From: Podospora pseudoanserina
Lineage: Eukaryota > Ascomycota > Sordariomycetes > Sordariales > Podosporaceae
Assembly (NCBI RefSeq): GCF_035222485.1
Contig: NC_085922.1
Coordinates: forward strand, 1,503,001-1,567,000
Length of the DNA: 64,000 bases
Direction: 5' to 3'
Positions 12,154 to 25,263 of the stretch are shown here, piece by piece. Numbering within the stretch: position 1 is the stretch's first letter; each line of letters opens with the position of its first letter. The notes beneath the pieces were generated by a model. The model searched no databases and was not told the origin of the DNA. It was given only the letters and a program-made list of their open reading frames with translations. The translations under genes were made by a program, and so were the position numbers.

Positions 12154-13126
12154 CTACTCTGGTTTCCCGGAAAGATCAAACACCTGGAAAAACAACTTCG
12201 TTAGCCCTCCACAACACCTCTCTCATGAAATCACAACAGCAAAGCACTCACCATATCATTCCACCCCCCACCCCCAAACTGCGCCTTGCTTGGCCCCAGG
12301 TTCTTGTACCCAAACCTCTCATAATATCCCACCAGATAATCCTGGCAAATCAATCCCACCCCCTCCCCCAGCCCCATACCCTTCACCTGCTGCAAATACG
12401 CCTTCATGATCATCTTGCCTATCCCGCATCCCTGAAGTCCAGGCAAAACAGCAAGTGAATGCAGCGCCACCAGCCCCCCCGTCTCCTGATGGCCCACCTC
12501 GGCAGACTTCCCTTGTCGTGTCCGCCAGTCTTTGGGGTAGTCCATATCAGCGTCACTGACGACTTTGCCAGTCCCACGAGTGGAGACGATATGCGCCAGT
12601 AGCACCGACACGGCGCCATCAGCCCGGTCGGTTTCCACCGGGCGGGCGGTGGAAAGGGTGGGGAGCTTGCAGGAGGAGGGAAGCTGGGAGGGGATGACGG
12701 TGCAGAAAACGCCGAGGGAGAGTTCGGGGCAGGTGGTGAGGCGGTATTCGAACTGGGAAGGATGTTAGTAAAGCCTCATTGATATGTTGAGAAAAGAACC
12801 ATGGGTTTTACCTTCTCAGGGGACGCCCTATGGTCAGGGTTGGGGAATGCGGCATTCTCCAATTGCACGCATGACGGTGCGTCAGAGACGGTCAGGGGTC
12901 TGATGTTTGGGAAAAAGGGGAACGGAAGCGCCTTCTGAAGCCTCGACTCAGGAGAGTCTTTCTCTGCTCGTCGCTTCTGACTGAGTGTCTTTTGCAGTTG
13001 GGCAAAGTCCCCGTCGGCATCGGAGGACTCGTCAATGGCTTGGTCTCCATCGACGGGGCCTGGGCTGGCTGTGGTTGGAGGGTTGACGTCCTCCCTCGCT
13101 GGCTGTTGTTCAATTTGGGAGACCAT
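12154..13126 (-). CDS. GNAT N-acetyltransferase, arylalkylamine/polyamine type
   Basis: Probable acetyl-CoA dependent acetyltransferase of small amines, similar to fungal serotonin/polyamine N-acetyltransferases (yeast PAA1 type). Exons 13126-12812, 12752-12252 and 12183-12154 give 281 residues ending WNDMVFDLSGKPE. Residues about 1-75 are a Pro/Ser/Asp-rich, low-complexity lead. The GNAT fold starts at IRPLTVSDAPSCVQLENAAF and continues FEYRLTTCPELSLGVFCT. The acetyl-CoA loop is the region LHSLAVLPGLQGCGIGKMI (matching Q/R-x-x-G-x-G), followed by YERFGYKNLG. The substrate is not determinable from sequence. Confidence 0.85.
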
Positions 13127-15006
13127 GTTTGAAAACGGAATGCTGTGCTGTGTCGTGTGCCGCTGTGCTAGCTACACAGTGAAGTCTGCGGTGAAATATG
13201 AATAAGAAAATCCAATATTACAACCACGTGGTCAAGTCAAGGCCAGTGACACCCGAAATGACTTGTGATGATGATAAACACAATGGAGAGATGATCGGCT
13301 AGGTATTCAAAAGATATCAGACTTGATGCCTCGAGGTTGTAAGGTGGAAACGGTCAAGAACCGAGCGAAGCAACGTTGTATCACCAGCACTCTTTACCAC
13401 CAGGCTGGGAAGAAGGTACGAAGGCCAAGCGTCAACGGAGCAGTATGGGTGCCCAAACTCACTTCCACAAACCAGTCATGAGGTCCCCAAATGTCTAAGC
13501 TGCAGATCCACCCTGCGAGGGGGAACTTGCAAAAGGGAACGACAAAGACGCCTTTGCCCCTCGGTCAGTGGAATTTTGCTGTCATTCGCCTGTCAAACAG
13601 GACCCCTGGTGGACCCTGACGTTTGCAGGTGTCAATATCCAACGTTGGCGGCGCCGATCAGAACGACAACGGTGTTGACGGCGTGGTCAAGGGATGCCGG
13701 CAGGCACTCCGTGACTTACCCCGCCCCCTCCATCTCCGTGAAATATCCACAGCGCCAAACAGGGGTCGGGCTGACGTCACCGATAAGCTTCTGAGATGGT
13801 GAGATCCTGAGACGGCCTTTTGAGGCGATCTCTTTCCCAGCTGGCTCAAGAGGGAGATCGAGAAGATGTAGTCGTCTGTGCGAAAAACAATTCTCACTGA
13901 GAATCTGACAAAAAAGAGAAAGGGTGTAGGAGTCATGCAGACCGCTGCATGCAAGAGATAAAAAAGAGTCAGTCGTCCCGTCTCTAGGTGTCCCAACATG
14001 TTGTGATCTATCAAGCGAGCCAATACCGGACGGAGCGCCTTGCATCCAGCTCTGCTGCAATCGATGCATACATGGGGGGTCAACTGATCCCTTGATGCAT
14101 GTACTCGATGCCCTTGTCGCCCGGTTGAAGAGCCCCCAGCTTGCGAGGGTGAAAAGTTCATCCCAACGCTGAAGCCTGCAAGTTGTTGCTGATGGTCAGC
14201 CATGAACAGCATCCATGATGCCTAGACGAGACAGCAGCGCGTGTCATACGGACGGCCTTTCGCTCGGCATTGGATTCCAATGTACACCGCTACACTGACT
14301 GTTCAGTGCCTGAGAAAACCTGGCCATGTGTCCACCCGGGGAAGCTTGCCTGCTGCATAGCAGAACCTCGATGGGCTTCCAATAACTTCCATCTCTCAAC
14401 TCAGCAGCAGAGGTAGGATGCTAAGGCAGGTCGACAACGCTACTGCGGCTTCAGGGGCATGAAGCACTGCTTGCGAAGCTTAAATGCATCTTAGTGTGTT
14501 AAAAGTGTACAGCCGCATAGGTATGGCCATCTGTGTCGGTTGGTGATTGGTGATTGTAAAAACTGGAAATGGCGTAAAAAGGTTGAAGGGAACTCTGGAA
14601 GTCTCAGGTCGTCTTCCGTGCCTCTACCCCACGCTCCCCAAGCTAGCAAAAGGTCTGGACCCTCCAATCAGGTATCTTAGGGAGCCTACGCCCCCCTGGT
14701 TCTAGCTACCCGTCCAAGGCTTTAGCGGTGCCTTTCTCGGAAAGGAAACTGGAGCCCCTCCGTCACCGACTTAGCTTGAGACCTTACCTCGGGCTGCCCC
14801 TCGTGCCACAGCATACAACAAAGCTTGACTGTTGACAAACACAACACCCACCGCCTCGACTGACTTTTCCTCTCTACGAAACTTGAAATTTTTACTTTTA
14901 GATTCTCTTCCGGCGGCATTGATCCCAACGCTTGCAACCACTCGTACTTGTTTCGTCTAGTTCCACTACCATCGACGCTCTCTCCGCTTGCGCCAGACTC
15001 GACAAC
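13127..15006. other. 1.9-kb divergent gene-free region
   Basis: Lies between the acetyltransferase and DDI1 start codons. Short open frames exist (for example a 184-codon frame on the minus strand at 13658-14212) but lack conserved motifs, plausible starts or coding-like codon use. No RNA gene recognised. Confidence 0.4.
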
Positions 15007-16506
15007 ATGTAAGTCGATTCTTTTTACCTTTTATCACGTCAAACGCTCCTGGTGACAGGTTACTCACGAACACCAGGCGCATCACGCTCACAATCACAAA
15101 CGCCGAAACCCAGGCGGACGACCAGGACCTCCTGTCTCTGGACGTCTACCCGGAGATGACCATCGAGACCCTCCGAAGCTCGATCCAAGTCGAAACCGGC
15201 CACCCCTCCACCTCCCAACACCTGTACCATAATGGCAAGCTCATCAACGACAATTCCAAGACACTGGCCGAATTGAACGTCGACGATGGCGACATGATGG
15301 CCCTCCACGTTCGCGACATCCGTGGTAGCACCGGAATCCCAACAGGACAGGGGGAAGCAGGACCATCTCGTCAGCAAGCGCAGGCGCCTTCAGGAGCACA
15401 GGACCCCGAGACCGTCCGTCTTCAGATTCTGGGCAACCCAGCTCTTCGGCGAGAGGTGGAGAACTCATCACCACAGTGGGCTGGTGCGCTGGACGATCCG
15501 GTCAGGTTCGCCCAAATCTTCAACAGCCAGTATGATGTTGAGAGGCGGGAGCGGGCTGAGCGCCACCGGATGATTGCGAGGCTGAATGAGGATCCGTTTG
15601 ATGTGGAAGCTCAAAGGAAGATCGAAGAAATGATCCGGCAAGAGCGTGTCATGGAGAACCTTCAAAATGCCATTGAGCATAACCCCGAGGGTAGGTTCCT
15701 TTGACTATCTGTACCAGCGGTTCTTACAAGAGCACCTCTCTAACAAAATGTCAGTTTTCGGTTATGTGCATATGCTGTACCTCGACGTCGAGGTCAACGG
15801 GCACAAGGTCAAGGCTCTTGTTGACTCTGGCGCTCAGGCCACTATCATGAGCCCGAGTTGTGCTGAAGCCTGCGGTATCATGAGGCTGGTTGACAGGCGG
15901 TTTGCTGGTATCGCTAAGGGTGTCGGGACAGCCAACATTCTCGGCCGTGTCCACTCGGCCCAAATAAAGATTGGCCCTCTCTTTCTTCCCTGCAGCTTCA
16001 CAGTCATGGAGGGTAAGACGGTGGAGCTCCTGCTCGGCTTGGACATGTTGAAGCGTTATCAGGCTTGCATCGACCTGGCCAAGAACGCGCTGGTCATCCA
16101 GGGGGAGGTTGTGCCCTTCTTGGGAGAGGCTGACATCCCGAGGGATGTTGAGGAGCAAGTACAAAAAGAGCCAACTGCTCCCGGTCCCGCCGGTACTACG
16201 ATCGGCCAACGGACCGGAGCTGTCACTGCCCCAGGTGCTCCGGCTCCTGGTTCACCAGTCCCTCAGGCTGAGGCACCACCTGCTGCTCCCGCCGCAGTGC
16301 CCGTTCAACCCTCCCGGCCTCAGCCACAGCAGCAACAGCCATCACCACAACAACAACAGCAGCAGCAGCAGCAAACTTCGCGATTCCCCCGGGAGCATAT
16401 CGAGCAGCTCAAGGCTCTGGGGGCCTCGGAGCAGCAGGCTATTCAGGCCTTGGAGGCTACTGGTGGTAATGTTGAGTATGCTGCCAGCTTGATTTTCGAG
16501 GCTTAA
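15007..16506 (+). CDS. ddi1: DDI1-type ubiquitin receptor with aspartyl protease fold
   Basis: UBL-UBA shuttle protein that links ubiquitinated substrates to the proteasome and carries a retroviral-like protease domain; this is a host gene. The initiator codon is split: AT at 15007-15008, intron 15009-15076, then G. A second intron lies at 15691-15754. Spliced length is 455 residues. UBL domain about 1-75 ([32 protein letters not shown]). Protease domain about 205-330 with the catalytic DSGAQ near residue 229 and the flap region [17 protein letters not shown] Pro/Gln linker with a run of glutamines precedes the C-terminal UBA ([20 protein letters not shown]). Confidence 0.95.
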
Positions 16507-16941
16507 GAGGGATTATGGGATCTGGTGCCATGCCGAACTCCTGGATCGTTGGCGCAAAGCTTTCGTAGGTAGCATAGCGTGTTTTTTTGAACTTGCGCTC
16601 GGTTTGTGATAGATGTTTCGGACCTACGTGGGTTTTTTTTTTTGCTGGAATTATACACACAAAAACAAGACGGGAAAAGAGAGAAAAGTCCTCTTTAGAA
16701 TTGGGGGTCAGGGAAGTAGCGTTTGGGCAGGAATTGATGAGCTTGTGTGTGCCAACCTATCTATCTACCGAACTTCACGTCGAGCCTCACAAGGTCAAAC
16801 AACGCTCATTCATATCTAAACCCCGTTTGTTTTCTCTTACTGGATCCCATAACTTGACGTATCTTGCCGTACCTAATTGCCTTTGCTTTTATCTACCACT
16901 ACCATCACCCCCATGCATACCCTACCTACAACAAAAAGAAT

Positions 16942-18696
16942 CTACCTCAACTTGTAAACACAAGGCTTCAAAATCGCCATCTCCCTCCTCTTCCTCTCCT
17001 CCTCCTCCCTCTGCTCCCTCCCTGTCCCCACAAACTTCTTCCTATTCTCCACCACCTCCGCCCTCGTCTCTCTCTCCTTCTTCCTATCCTTGAACCCACC
17101 CAACGCCCCAAACCCCCTATCCTTCCCCAACCGACTCGCATTCGGCCCCAGCTTCTTCTCCACCTCCCTCTGCTCCTTGAACCGCGCCTCCCGTTCCAGC
17201 GCCTTGGGGTCAGAGCACTTCCCCACCAGCGCAGGCGCAGCCTTGACAAAGCTCATCCTAACAAACATCTTATTGCTCATATCAACCGCATGTTCCCCCA
17301 TATCCCTATTCAGCAAAAACCCCCTCCCCTGCAGCGCAGCCACAAAAGCCGAAATATCCGTGCTGCTCGATTTTTGAACGGGGGGCACATCCCCATCGAC
17401 ATGCTCCGCCAACTCGGCCAAATCAGCCGCCTCCTCTTCAACAAGCTGCTTAGCATTCGGCTTGTTGTTCTTCCTCCTGTTGCCCACGGAGTGTGACACA
17501 ACCTTTGCCGGCTGCGTCGTTCCTGACCCGCCAGGGCTGGAAAACCTGGATTTAATCTCCGCCACCCAGAGCTCCCCCTTCCAACGAAGAATCCGATACG
17601 CCTCCTCGATGAAATCAGTCCAGTTCGTCCCCATCAACGCAAGGCAAAAAACCACCACGTCCACCGTCCCAGGCTCAAGCGGGAGGTTGGCAATGTCGGC
17701 TTTGGTGACCAGGGGGTTGCCCCCCGTTTGGAGGTCAAAGCTGTGGATCTGGAGCTTCGACTTTTTGAGAAGCGGTTGGAGGGTGGCGGCTAGCTTCGCG
17801 TCGCCGCAGCCTAGGTCGGCGATGGTGCAGATTTTGGTGGAAAAGTCCCTCGGGAGGGGGATGGCGGTTGGGAGGGCGGGGTGGGATTTGGGTGGTTGGC
17901 GGAGGGGGGCGCGGGTCTTGATGTCAGAGATGTAAATGTCGACTGGGTTTTCGGGCCAGACTTCGACTTGGCGGCGGAAGCCTTCGTGGTATTCGGAAAA
18001 CATTTCGGGGGAGGTGGAAAAGAGGGAAAAGGATTCTTTGGAGGGGCGGGTGTAGAGGGTTTCGTTTAGGTGGCGGAAGCGGGCCGAGATGAGCTTTTCG
18101 CGCATGGAGGCTTGGAGGGGGGTGAGTTTGGGGCCTGGGGCGGGGGTTGGGGCAGCTGGTTTTGGTGGTGGTGCTGTGGCTCTGGTTTGGGCATCGTTGT
18201 CGACCTTCGGGGGTTGTTGCTTCTTGTCTTTCTTGTTCTTCTTGCCGGTGGCGGTGTCTTGGGCGGCGGCGGGTGTGGGCTTCGGGGTCTTGTCTTCCTC
18301 GTCGTCGAAGCCATTGAAGCCATCCTCGGCGTTCTCAGATGGGGCTACAGACTTCTTCTTTTGCTTCTGCTCCTTGGCCTTCTTGGGGGTGTTGTCCTCG
18401 CTCTTCTCTTCAGCTTGGGCGGTATGCTTGGGGGCGGGCTGATGGTCTGTCTTCTGGCGCTTTGCCTCCTGCTTGCTCCGCGGCTTGGTCCCTGGCTTGG
18501 GAGCCTCCTTGTGCTCGATGACTTGGTCCCAGAGATCAGCAAAGTTGTCGGCCGTCACATTCTGCTGGTTCGGTCTTTTGCGCTTCCTTGCAGGTTTCGA
18601 GGCCGGGGCGGGAGCGGCATTCACCGGAACGGCACCGTTCTCGGTCTCGATCTTGAGCTTCTCGGCCGAGATACTCAGGCCTTTGACGGGAAACAT
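16942..18696 (-). CDS. rrp8: RRP8, 25S rRNA adenine-N1 methyltransferase
   Basis: Nucleolar SAM-dependent enzyme that makes m1A in large-subunit rRNA. Single exon, 584 residues. The N-terminal half is Lys/Ala/Pro-rich and disordered (KKNKKDKK, APKPAAPTPAPG). The Rossmann methyltransferase domain begins near residue 290 (MREKLISARFRHLNETLYT) with the SAM motif IADLGCGDAKLA, then IHSFDLQ, VDVVVFCLALMGTNW and YRILRWKGELWVAEIKSRF, all diagnostic of Rrp8. The frame stays open 86 codons upstream to 18957, but MFPVKGLSISAEKL at 18696 matches how such proteins usually begin, so I chose it. Convergent with DDI1. Confidence 0.94.
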   Translation of the reverse strand: MFPVKGLSISAEKLKIETENGAVPVNAAPAPASKPARKRKRPNQQNVTADNFADLWDQVIEHKEAPKPGTKPRSKQEAKRQKTDHQPAPKHTAQAEEKSEDNTPKKAKEQKQKKKSVAPSENAEDGFNGFDDEEDKTPKPTPAAAQDTATGKKNKKDKKQQPPKVDNDAQTRATAPPPKPAAPTPAPGPKLTPLQASMREKLISARFRHLNETLYTRPSKESFSLFSTSPEMFSEYHEGFRRQVEVWPENPVDIYISDIKTRAPLRQPPKSHPALPTAIPLPRDFSTKICTIADLGCGDAKLAATLQPLLKKSKLQIHSFDLQTGGNPLVTKADIANLPLEPGTVDVVVFCLALMGTNWTDFIEEAYRILRWKGELWVAEIKSRFSSPGGSGTTQPAKVVSHSVGNRRKNNKPNAKQLVEEEAADLAELAEHVDGDVPPVQKSSSTDISAFVAALQGRGFLLNRDMGEHAVDMSNKMFVRMSFVKAAPALVGKCSDPKALEREARFKEQREVEKKLGPNASRLGKDRGFGALGGFKDRKKERETRAEVVENRKKFVGTGREQREEEERKRREMAILKPCVYKLR

Positions 18697-21664
18697 GATG
18701 GCAGTCGAAAGAACTGGCAGTTGGACTGGATTGGTGGCTGGCCGCAGTTGCGCTGGCAGTCTGTTGTCTGTCGCCTGTTGCTGTCGTCCAAAAGACGAAG
18801 AAAAATTTAGTGGGGCCAGGATCGGCAAGCCGTCAGCCCCCACATTGGGGTTAAAGCTTGAGTGGACCGTGCGGTGGAGATCAACGGCCCAAGCTCCCGT
18901 GAGGGTGTCCCGTGAAGTTTCACAACCATCTTCTTCGAACATGCCTCGGTTTCCCACCCCAAATTAACAATCATATGCTGTGTCCCTCCCGCCTCTGTGC
19001 TTCTTCAGCCTTGCGGCCGAAACTGACAGCTGATCCCTGGACTCTTTGTCCGGTTTGGGACATGCAACGACAACAACGGAGGTGTCATCCGGTTTGGCCG
19101 ATGTTGAAGAGAATCCCCTCACAGAATCCCAGGCCCGTTTTTTTGAAGCTTGGGGCATCAGTTGATCGTGGAGCTTAGTTATTCGATGTCCTGATCCAAT
19201 CCAGCATATGTCAGTTCTCGATCATCATACATCTTGACCATTCTCGTCGAGAACCTCGCATCCTCGGCCGTCAATGCATTCTGCCGTGCATCTATCTCCC
19301 CAGCATCTCTCCGTGCTTACTTTTTTCTACTGTACCTCGAGTTCGAAGCTACCTATGCAGGACCCCGGGCTCGCCGCACACACACACACACACACAACGC
19401 AACTTCACATGTCTTTTGTCTTGGTTATCCAAAGCAATCTCGCAGATCCAGTGTTTGACACAGATTGAAGCCAGAATAAGACCGGAAGTATTAAGACGGC
19501 CCGCGGGATACACAGCATTTTTCTATACAAAGAAAGCCAGTCTGGGTTTGCAGTGCGACTTGTTCATGGGGAGTATCGGCCCTTTACAGCTTCTGATGGC
19601 CACAAAATTTGGTGCCATGATACCAAAGAGCACTTGGCAACCGTTTCGGCTTCTCGCTCACCGTTACCACGCCAAGATTTACTAGTCATGGACGGTCGTT
19701 GAGCGGGCGCCCGGAGGTGTTCGATGTTGCAGTTTACTTTTTTGAATATCCATAGAGCGGCAGTCGGAGCTGAAAAGCCCTATCATGTGAAGAGATGCAT
19801 GATAATTTAGGCATGGAAGCCGCAGAGAATATTCCATAGATTAACGAGGCGGGATGTTTGGTTGGGACAGAGGAACTTGTGCTCTTGATGGAGGGGAGCA
19901 AGAGTGGGGGATTATCGGGATATGCTTGGTCCATCCCATCACCCTATCCACCTCCACTCAGGAGTTCACACACTCTTCTTCATACACTCACCAGTTTCGT
20001 TTCTGCATCTTGTTATCACCTACACTAGTTTGCGTCACACGGCACCACCTCGACCCTGACCTTGAACGGTAGGACGGCTTGACGCCACAGAGCTGCAGAC
20101 CAACTCGAAAGCGTCCATCTTCATGTCATAAAACTGCAGCGGTGTTCCTGGTCCGCTCGTGTCACGCTGTCACATCCCCACCGAGTTTAGTTTGAGGTCC
20201 ATAGTACGGTACTAGGTGAACTGACTGACAGGTAGCGCGGGCTACACAACGGCAGCAGCGGCAACGCCGGCATCAGACTCGTCCCGAGGGATATACCATT
20301 ATACCTGACGTGTCGAAGGAGGGGAGGGTTACTTTTTTAGAACGCCCGTGGTGACGATGGACGGGACGGTTTGTTCCCGTCCCCCAGAGCTGGACTGACA
20401 GAGAAGTGTACCTGACCTTGTGAGACTGAGAGCTGGAGCGCGCGGGGGGGCGGGGGGGGCATCTTGAGGGGACATTCACCCTCCATCATCCTGTCAAGGC
20501 GCCACAGCTGCACATGGAGCACGCATACAGGCTGCATCAGCTAACCTGTAGGTCCCGCAACTTCACCGTTCTGGCCCATGGTCTGGTGTTAGGGGACTGT
20601 AGGAAAGTGGCGCCAATCTCTTGGCCCGTTGAGGCTGCCCCACCTCACGATGCTTGCCCAGCTCTCCAGCTTGCGGTGGCCGCCCCGTGCTGCGATGCGA
20701 CTCTCCCCTCGCCAAGCAACAAGTGAGAATTGCGAGCGCCCGATCTGTCCTCGCACCAGAATCTCTTCGAGCACCATTGGCCCGTGATGCCATCATACAG
20801 CGCCACACCTCTCGATCTGCTCTCCTTTCTCCCTCCATAGCAAACCGCCCACGCCTCTGTGTCTCTCCTTCAAGTGGGAGAGTGAGTGAGAGCACTCGGC
20901 CGAAGCCACGCCCCCCCCACCCACCCCTGGCTTGTTCCGCCTGACACACCACGTCCACCACCTAGTTACCACTATACCACAACAAAGAGAGACGGCCTAG
21001 ATATCTACACACTACATATAAACGAATATCACCTACCCATACGACGCTGCTCGTCGATATCAGCCTCAACGGCTATTGTTTGTCACCCTCACCGCGGGCG
21101 GGCTGCCAGGCTACGCCATCTTACACCCAACGGGTTCCTGGGGCTGTTTCGGCCGGCACTGGTCTTTTCCATTCAGCTAATCAACAAGTTAGCGAAACCT
21201 CTCCGCGTCCTGTTGTGTCCTGCAGACAGCTGCACCAATTCGGATCATACTCTGGCTTCGCCGGGATCAATACAAGGCGACCTGCTCTCAAGGTAATTCA
21301 CAATCTCGTTACACCAGCTTGTCTCAGTCCGTTCCGGTGAGGTGCATCACCTACGGCATCTGATCCGCCCCATTCCACCCTACATACTGACCTTACCTAC
21401 ATAGTTTGTGTGAGTATCTGGGCACCGCGGCGGAGATTTATTACCCGTCTCCCGCCCCCCATTGCCCTCTTGTCTTGGTCAGATCAAGGGACTACAAACT
21501 CATGATATATTCGCCAGACAGCCTCGAGTTTATCATGTGAACGCGCTGAGTTTTCACTAGCACAGATCCGTCACACCGCTTTCCCGGTAAAGCTCTTTAC
21601 TCGCCGTTTTTCTTTCTGCATACTCTACACGTTTACCCCCTTTTTTTGACTTACACCAACCATC
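18697..21664. other. 3-kb gene-free region between RRP8 and the zinc-cluster regulator
   Basis: The longest gene-free stretch in the left half. Contains an (AC)n tract at 19377-19397 and pyrimidine-rich stretches. Much of 20900-21664 may be the long 5' UTR and promoter of the downstream transcription factor. No conserved open frame seen on either strand. Confidence 0.4.
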
Positions 21665-24600
21665 ATGGACGTCGACACCCTGGAGGCACAAGCCCCAAAG
21701 TCTGCTCCTTCGCCCGAGCCTCCCTCTGGCAATGATCCCTCTGAGCCGCCCAATGGCAAGGGAAACCAGCCGCCAAAAAAGACAACAGTCAGAAAGAGAA
21801 CCAAGACTGGCTGCCTCAGTAAGTGTTTACCATGAGCTTGGGTGTCGCTGATGAGGCGGGCCTCACTCTTCAAAATCCTGTGCACGGCTCCCGCTGACTC
21901 CCCTTTTTAGCTTGCCGCAGACGGCGAATCAAATGCGACGAGGGCAAGCCCACCTGCGGGAACTGCATCAAGTCCAAGAGACAATGTGAGGGATACAACC
22001 AGCGCATTGTCTTCAAGGAGTCTATGGGGCCGTTTCCTTCTGGCCACCTTTGGGGACATCCTGTGTACCATCAGCAGGCCCAGGAGGCCCTTCTGAACGC
22101 TCAGCTCTCGGAAGCACAAACCAAGGCTGCCTCGTCACAAGGACCGCTTGCCGCTATTGCTCCCAAGCCGCTATCCGTTGATTTTTCTGGTACCGGGACG
22201 CACCCTTACTCTCAGGGCTTTGCGGGACCTTCCAACCATTCTATCGCTGGGCCACCCCTCTTTAGCCCGCAGCACATCGACCCACAACAACATCACTTGC
22301 CTAGCCCGCAGCACCTCGAGCCACAGCATCACTTGCCCAGCCCGCCGCTCTTGACTCCCAATACTGTTCAGTATCCCGACCAGTATCCTTCACCTGGGGA
22401 CGGGTTGCCCTTCTCGGACTATTATGGAGCTCAGACTCAACAGCCGGTTAGCGCTCTTGGACATGTCTCCCCCATTCATGGTCACCATGGTCAATATTCT
22501 CATCCTCAACCCCATCCCCATGACCAGGGCTATGGTCATGGCCATGGCCAAGAGATCCGGCAGAGTGTTGAGACACCACAGTTGGCTTCGCCAGATACGG
22601 CAGCGGCACTCAGCGGCACTGTGTCTGTGGAAGAAGGATACTGGCAGTCTGACGATGAAGCTTCCATGATGGCATCAGACGATGAACAAGGGCCGATAGA
22701 CCCGCACAGCAGCCATCTCGAGTCTAACGATCTCGGTATCCTCGTGGCTCGGCGTCTCGACACCGACGGTGATGCCTACGGCGTTCACATCCGGTCCTTT
22801 GCCGGTCACAATGCCACCAACGTCCTCGACACGTACATGCCGTCGTCAGCAAACTCACCCCTCAACGACTCCCAAACCGCCGCCATCTTCTGGTACTTTG
22901 TCAACGTCACAGGCCAAAGCATGTCTCTCTACGAGCGCCACCCCTTTGACCCCACCCCCATGTTCCAAGGACAGCCCGTCGCCAAGGAGCGGCAACACAT
23001 CTGGACCTGTTAGTTTTACCACGACTTTTTTCGCCCATCTCTGCCTGCCAACCGGACACCCCTTGCTAATATCTCCATCACCAGATACTTTCCCCATCAT
23101 GGCGTTCAACCACCCGGCCCTCATGCAGGCGATGCTCGCGCTGGGTAGTCTGCAAATGGCCAAGCTCCAGGGCCACCCCCCAACAGCAGCGATGAAGCAC
23201 TACCACTTGAGTCTCCGACGTATCGCTAAGAACTATCAAAGTCCTACTCGACGGATCCAACCAGCCACTCTGGCAGCTACTTTGCTGCTTGGCTTCTACG
23301 AGGTGTGGAACTCGGATCACGATAAATGGTGTAAACACATGTGGGGCGCTCGCGCGATCCTGAAGGAGCTTCCCCTACGGCAAATGACGCGTGATATTCT
23401 CACTCTGAAGCGGAGACAGCGGGAGCAAGCGAGGCGTAATCACCAGTGTGATGAGTTTTGTTTCGACTCGCGTCATCATGAGCAAAAGGATGACTGGCCG
23501 GAGCCGGACACGGAGTTTATTGAGAGTCTGACGGGGTTGAAGGTTGATTATGGCGGGGGGGAGGGGTATGTTGTTGTTGGGGGGGAGGAGAGGGTGAGGA
23601 GGTTGACGGAGAGGGATGTTGAAAAGTATGAGCAGATTAGGGATTTGTATTGGTGGTATTGCAAGATGGATATTTATCAGAGTTTTCTGGGGGGGACGAG
23701 GCCTTTGTAAGTGTTTTTTTTTTCTTGGGTTAGGGATGAAGGGATGGTGGACTGACGACGTTTGGGGAACAGCATGAATTATGAGGCGTGGACGCAGTGT
23801 ATTCCTAGGGGGCCGTTTGGGAAGATTGATTCGATGTAAGTTTTGAGGGGGGTGGTGTTTGGGTTGATATGGTGGTAGAAGGCTGACTTGAGTTGGGTAG
23901 TTATGGGACTTTTGACCATTTGATGTTGTTGTTGGGACGGTTGGCGAGTTTTGCGTCGAAGGATTTGACGAGGAAGAGGAAGGCGAGGAAGTATGGGCCG
24001 CCGCCTGGAGCTCCAGGTGGTCCTGGCGGTCCTCCTGGTAGTGGTCCCCCGGGTGGTCCTCCTGGTGGTTTTGAGGGTGGTCCCCCAGGAAGATTCCCCG
24101 GCGGTGGTCCTCCTGGTGCCGGCCCCCCTGGAGGCTTCCCGGGTGGCCCGCCCGGAACTTTCCCCGGCGCCCCCCCGGGACCCGGCCAGGGAAGAGGTGC
24201 ATCTCCACCCCCCTTCACCGGCCTAATGCCCTCCTCGGGCACCTTCGACATCCCCAAAGGCTTCTCTCCACCCCGGGAGTCCACCCCTCCCCCGGACTCT
24301 TCTTCCTCCTCGGAAGAACCAGAAGACTTCTCCACCTCGACCGCCAAAGCTCTCCAAGAATGGGAATCCATCCGCGCCGCCTTTGAGCTCTTCCGCTCCA
24401 AGCTCGGCCCCGACTTTGAGCCCATGGGTCCTGACTTCGCGCCCCCAGACATGACCCCCTTTGGCCCGGCTTTGATCTACAGGACTTACAGCATCGCGGG
24501 GATATGGATGAATTACTACATGGGGCTGATTATTTTGCACAGAAGCCACCCGTCGATGCCCCCGATTGCAATATATGCCGCCGGCATGGCGGCGCAGCAG

Positions 24601-24857
24601 ACGGGGAGGTGGGCTAATGAGATTGCGAGGATCGCGGCGGGGTTGCATGAGGATACCACGCATGTTAGTGCTGTGAGCACGCTGGTGGGTGCGGCGTTTA
24701 TAGAGAGCTGTTTTTGCTTGTTTGTGGCGGGGGTGCAGGTAAGGGGGTTTCCTGTTTGTCCTTTTCCGCTGTTGTTGCTGGGGGGGGGTGGGGGGTTGGG
24801 GTCGCCGAGTAGTTCGGTGGGATGACCTCTTTTTTTGTTTTGTTTTTGATGCTGTGG

Positions 24858-24893
<36 letters not shown>

Positions 24894-25213
24894 CGATGAT
24901 GATGGGTTCTTCCAGACGTATTATGATGATCCCCTTTTTTGTTGGTGGATGTGATTAGATTTCCTTGTCCAATTTTTTTCTTTTTTTTCCTTTTTTTTTT
25001 TTTTCAAGAGTGTTGTATTACTATGTACACGATAGATTTTTTTCTTGTCTTTGTTTCTCTTCGTCATCATGTACACTACTAGATTCCTTTTTTGTTTTGT
25101 TTTGTCTTCTGAGGTTGCCGTCGCCATGTACATGATTAGACATTGTTGTCCCTCCTCGCGAGCCTCACCGTCGTCATGTACATGGTAGACATCAACCTTT
25201 TCTCTCGTGTTGC

Positions 25214-25263
<50 letters not shown>

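Noticed and set aside
13658-14212. 184-codon minus-strand open frame in the DDI1 spacer
   Set aside because: Erratic composition, no motif, no good start context, and overlapping alternative frames of similar quality.
15755-16060. Retroviral-type aspartyl protease motif (DSGAQ)
   Set aside because: It lies in a host gene with UBL and UBA domains and normal introns, as expected for DDI1; there are no terminal repeats or other element parts.
18697-18957. 86-codon upstream extension of RRP8
   Set aside because: The extension has no similarity to known RRP8 starts and MFPVKGLSISAEKL fits the family start.
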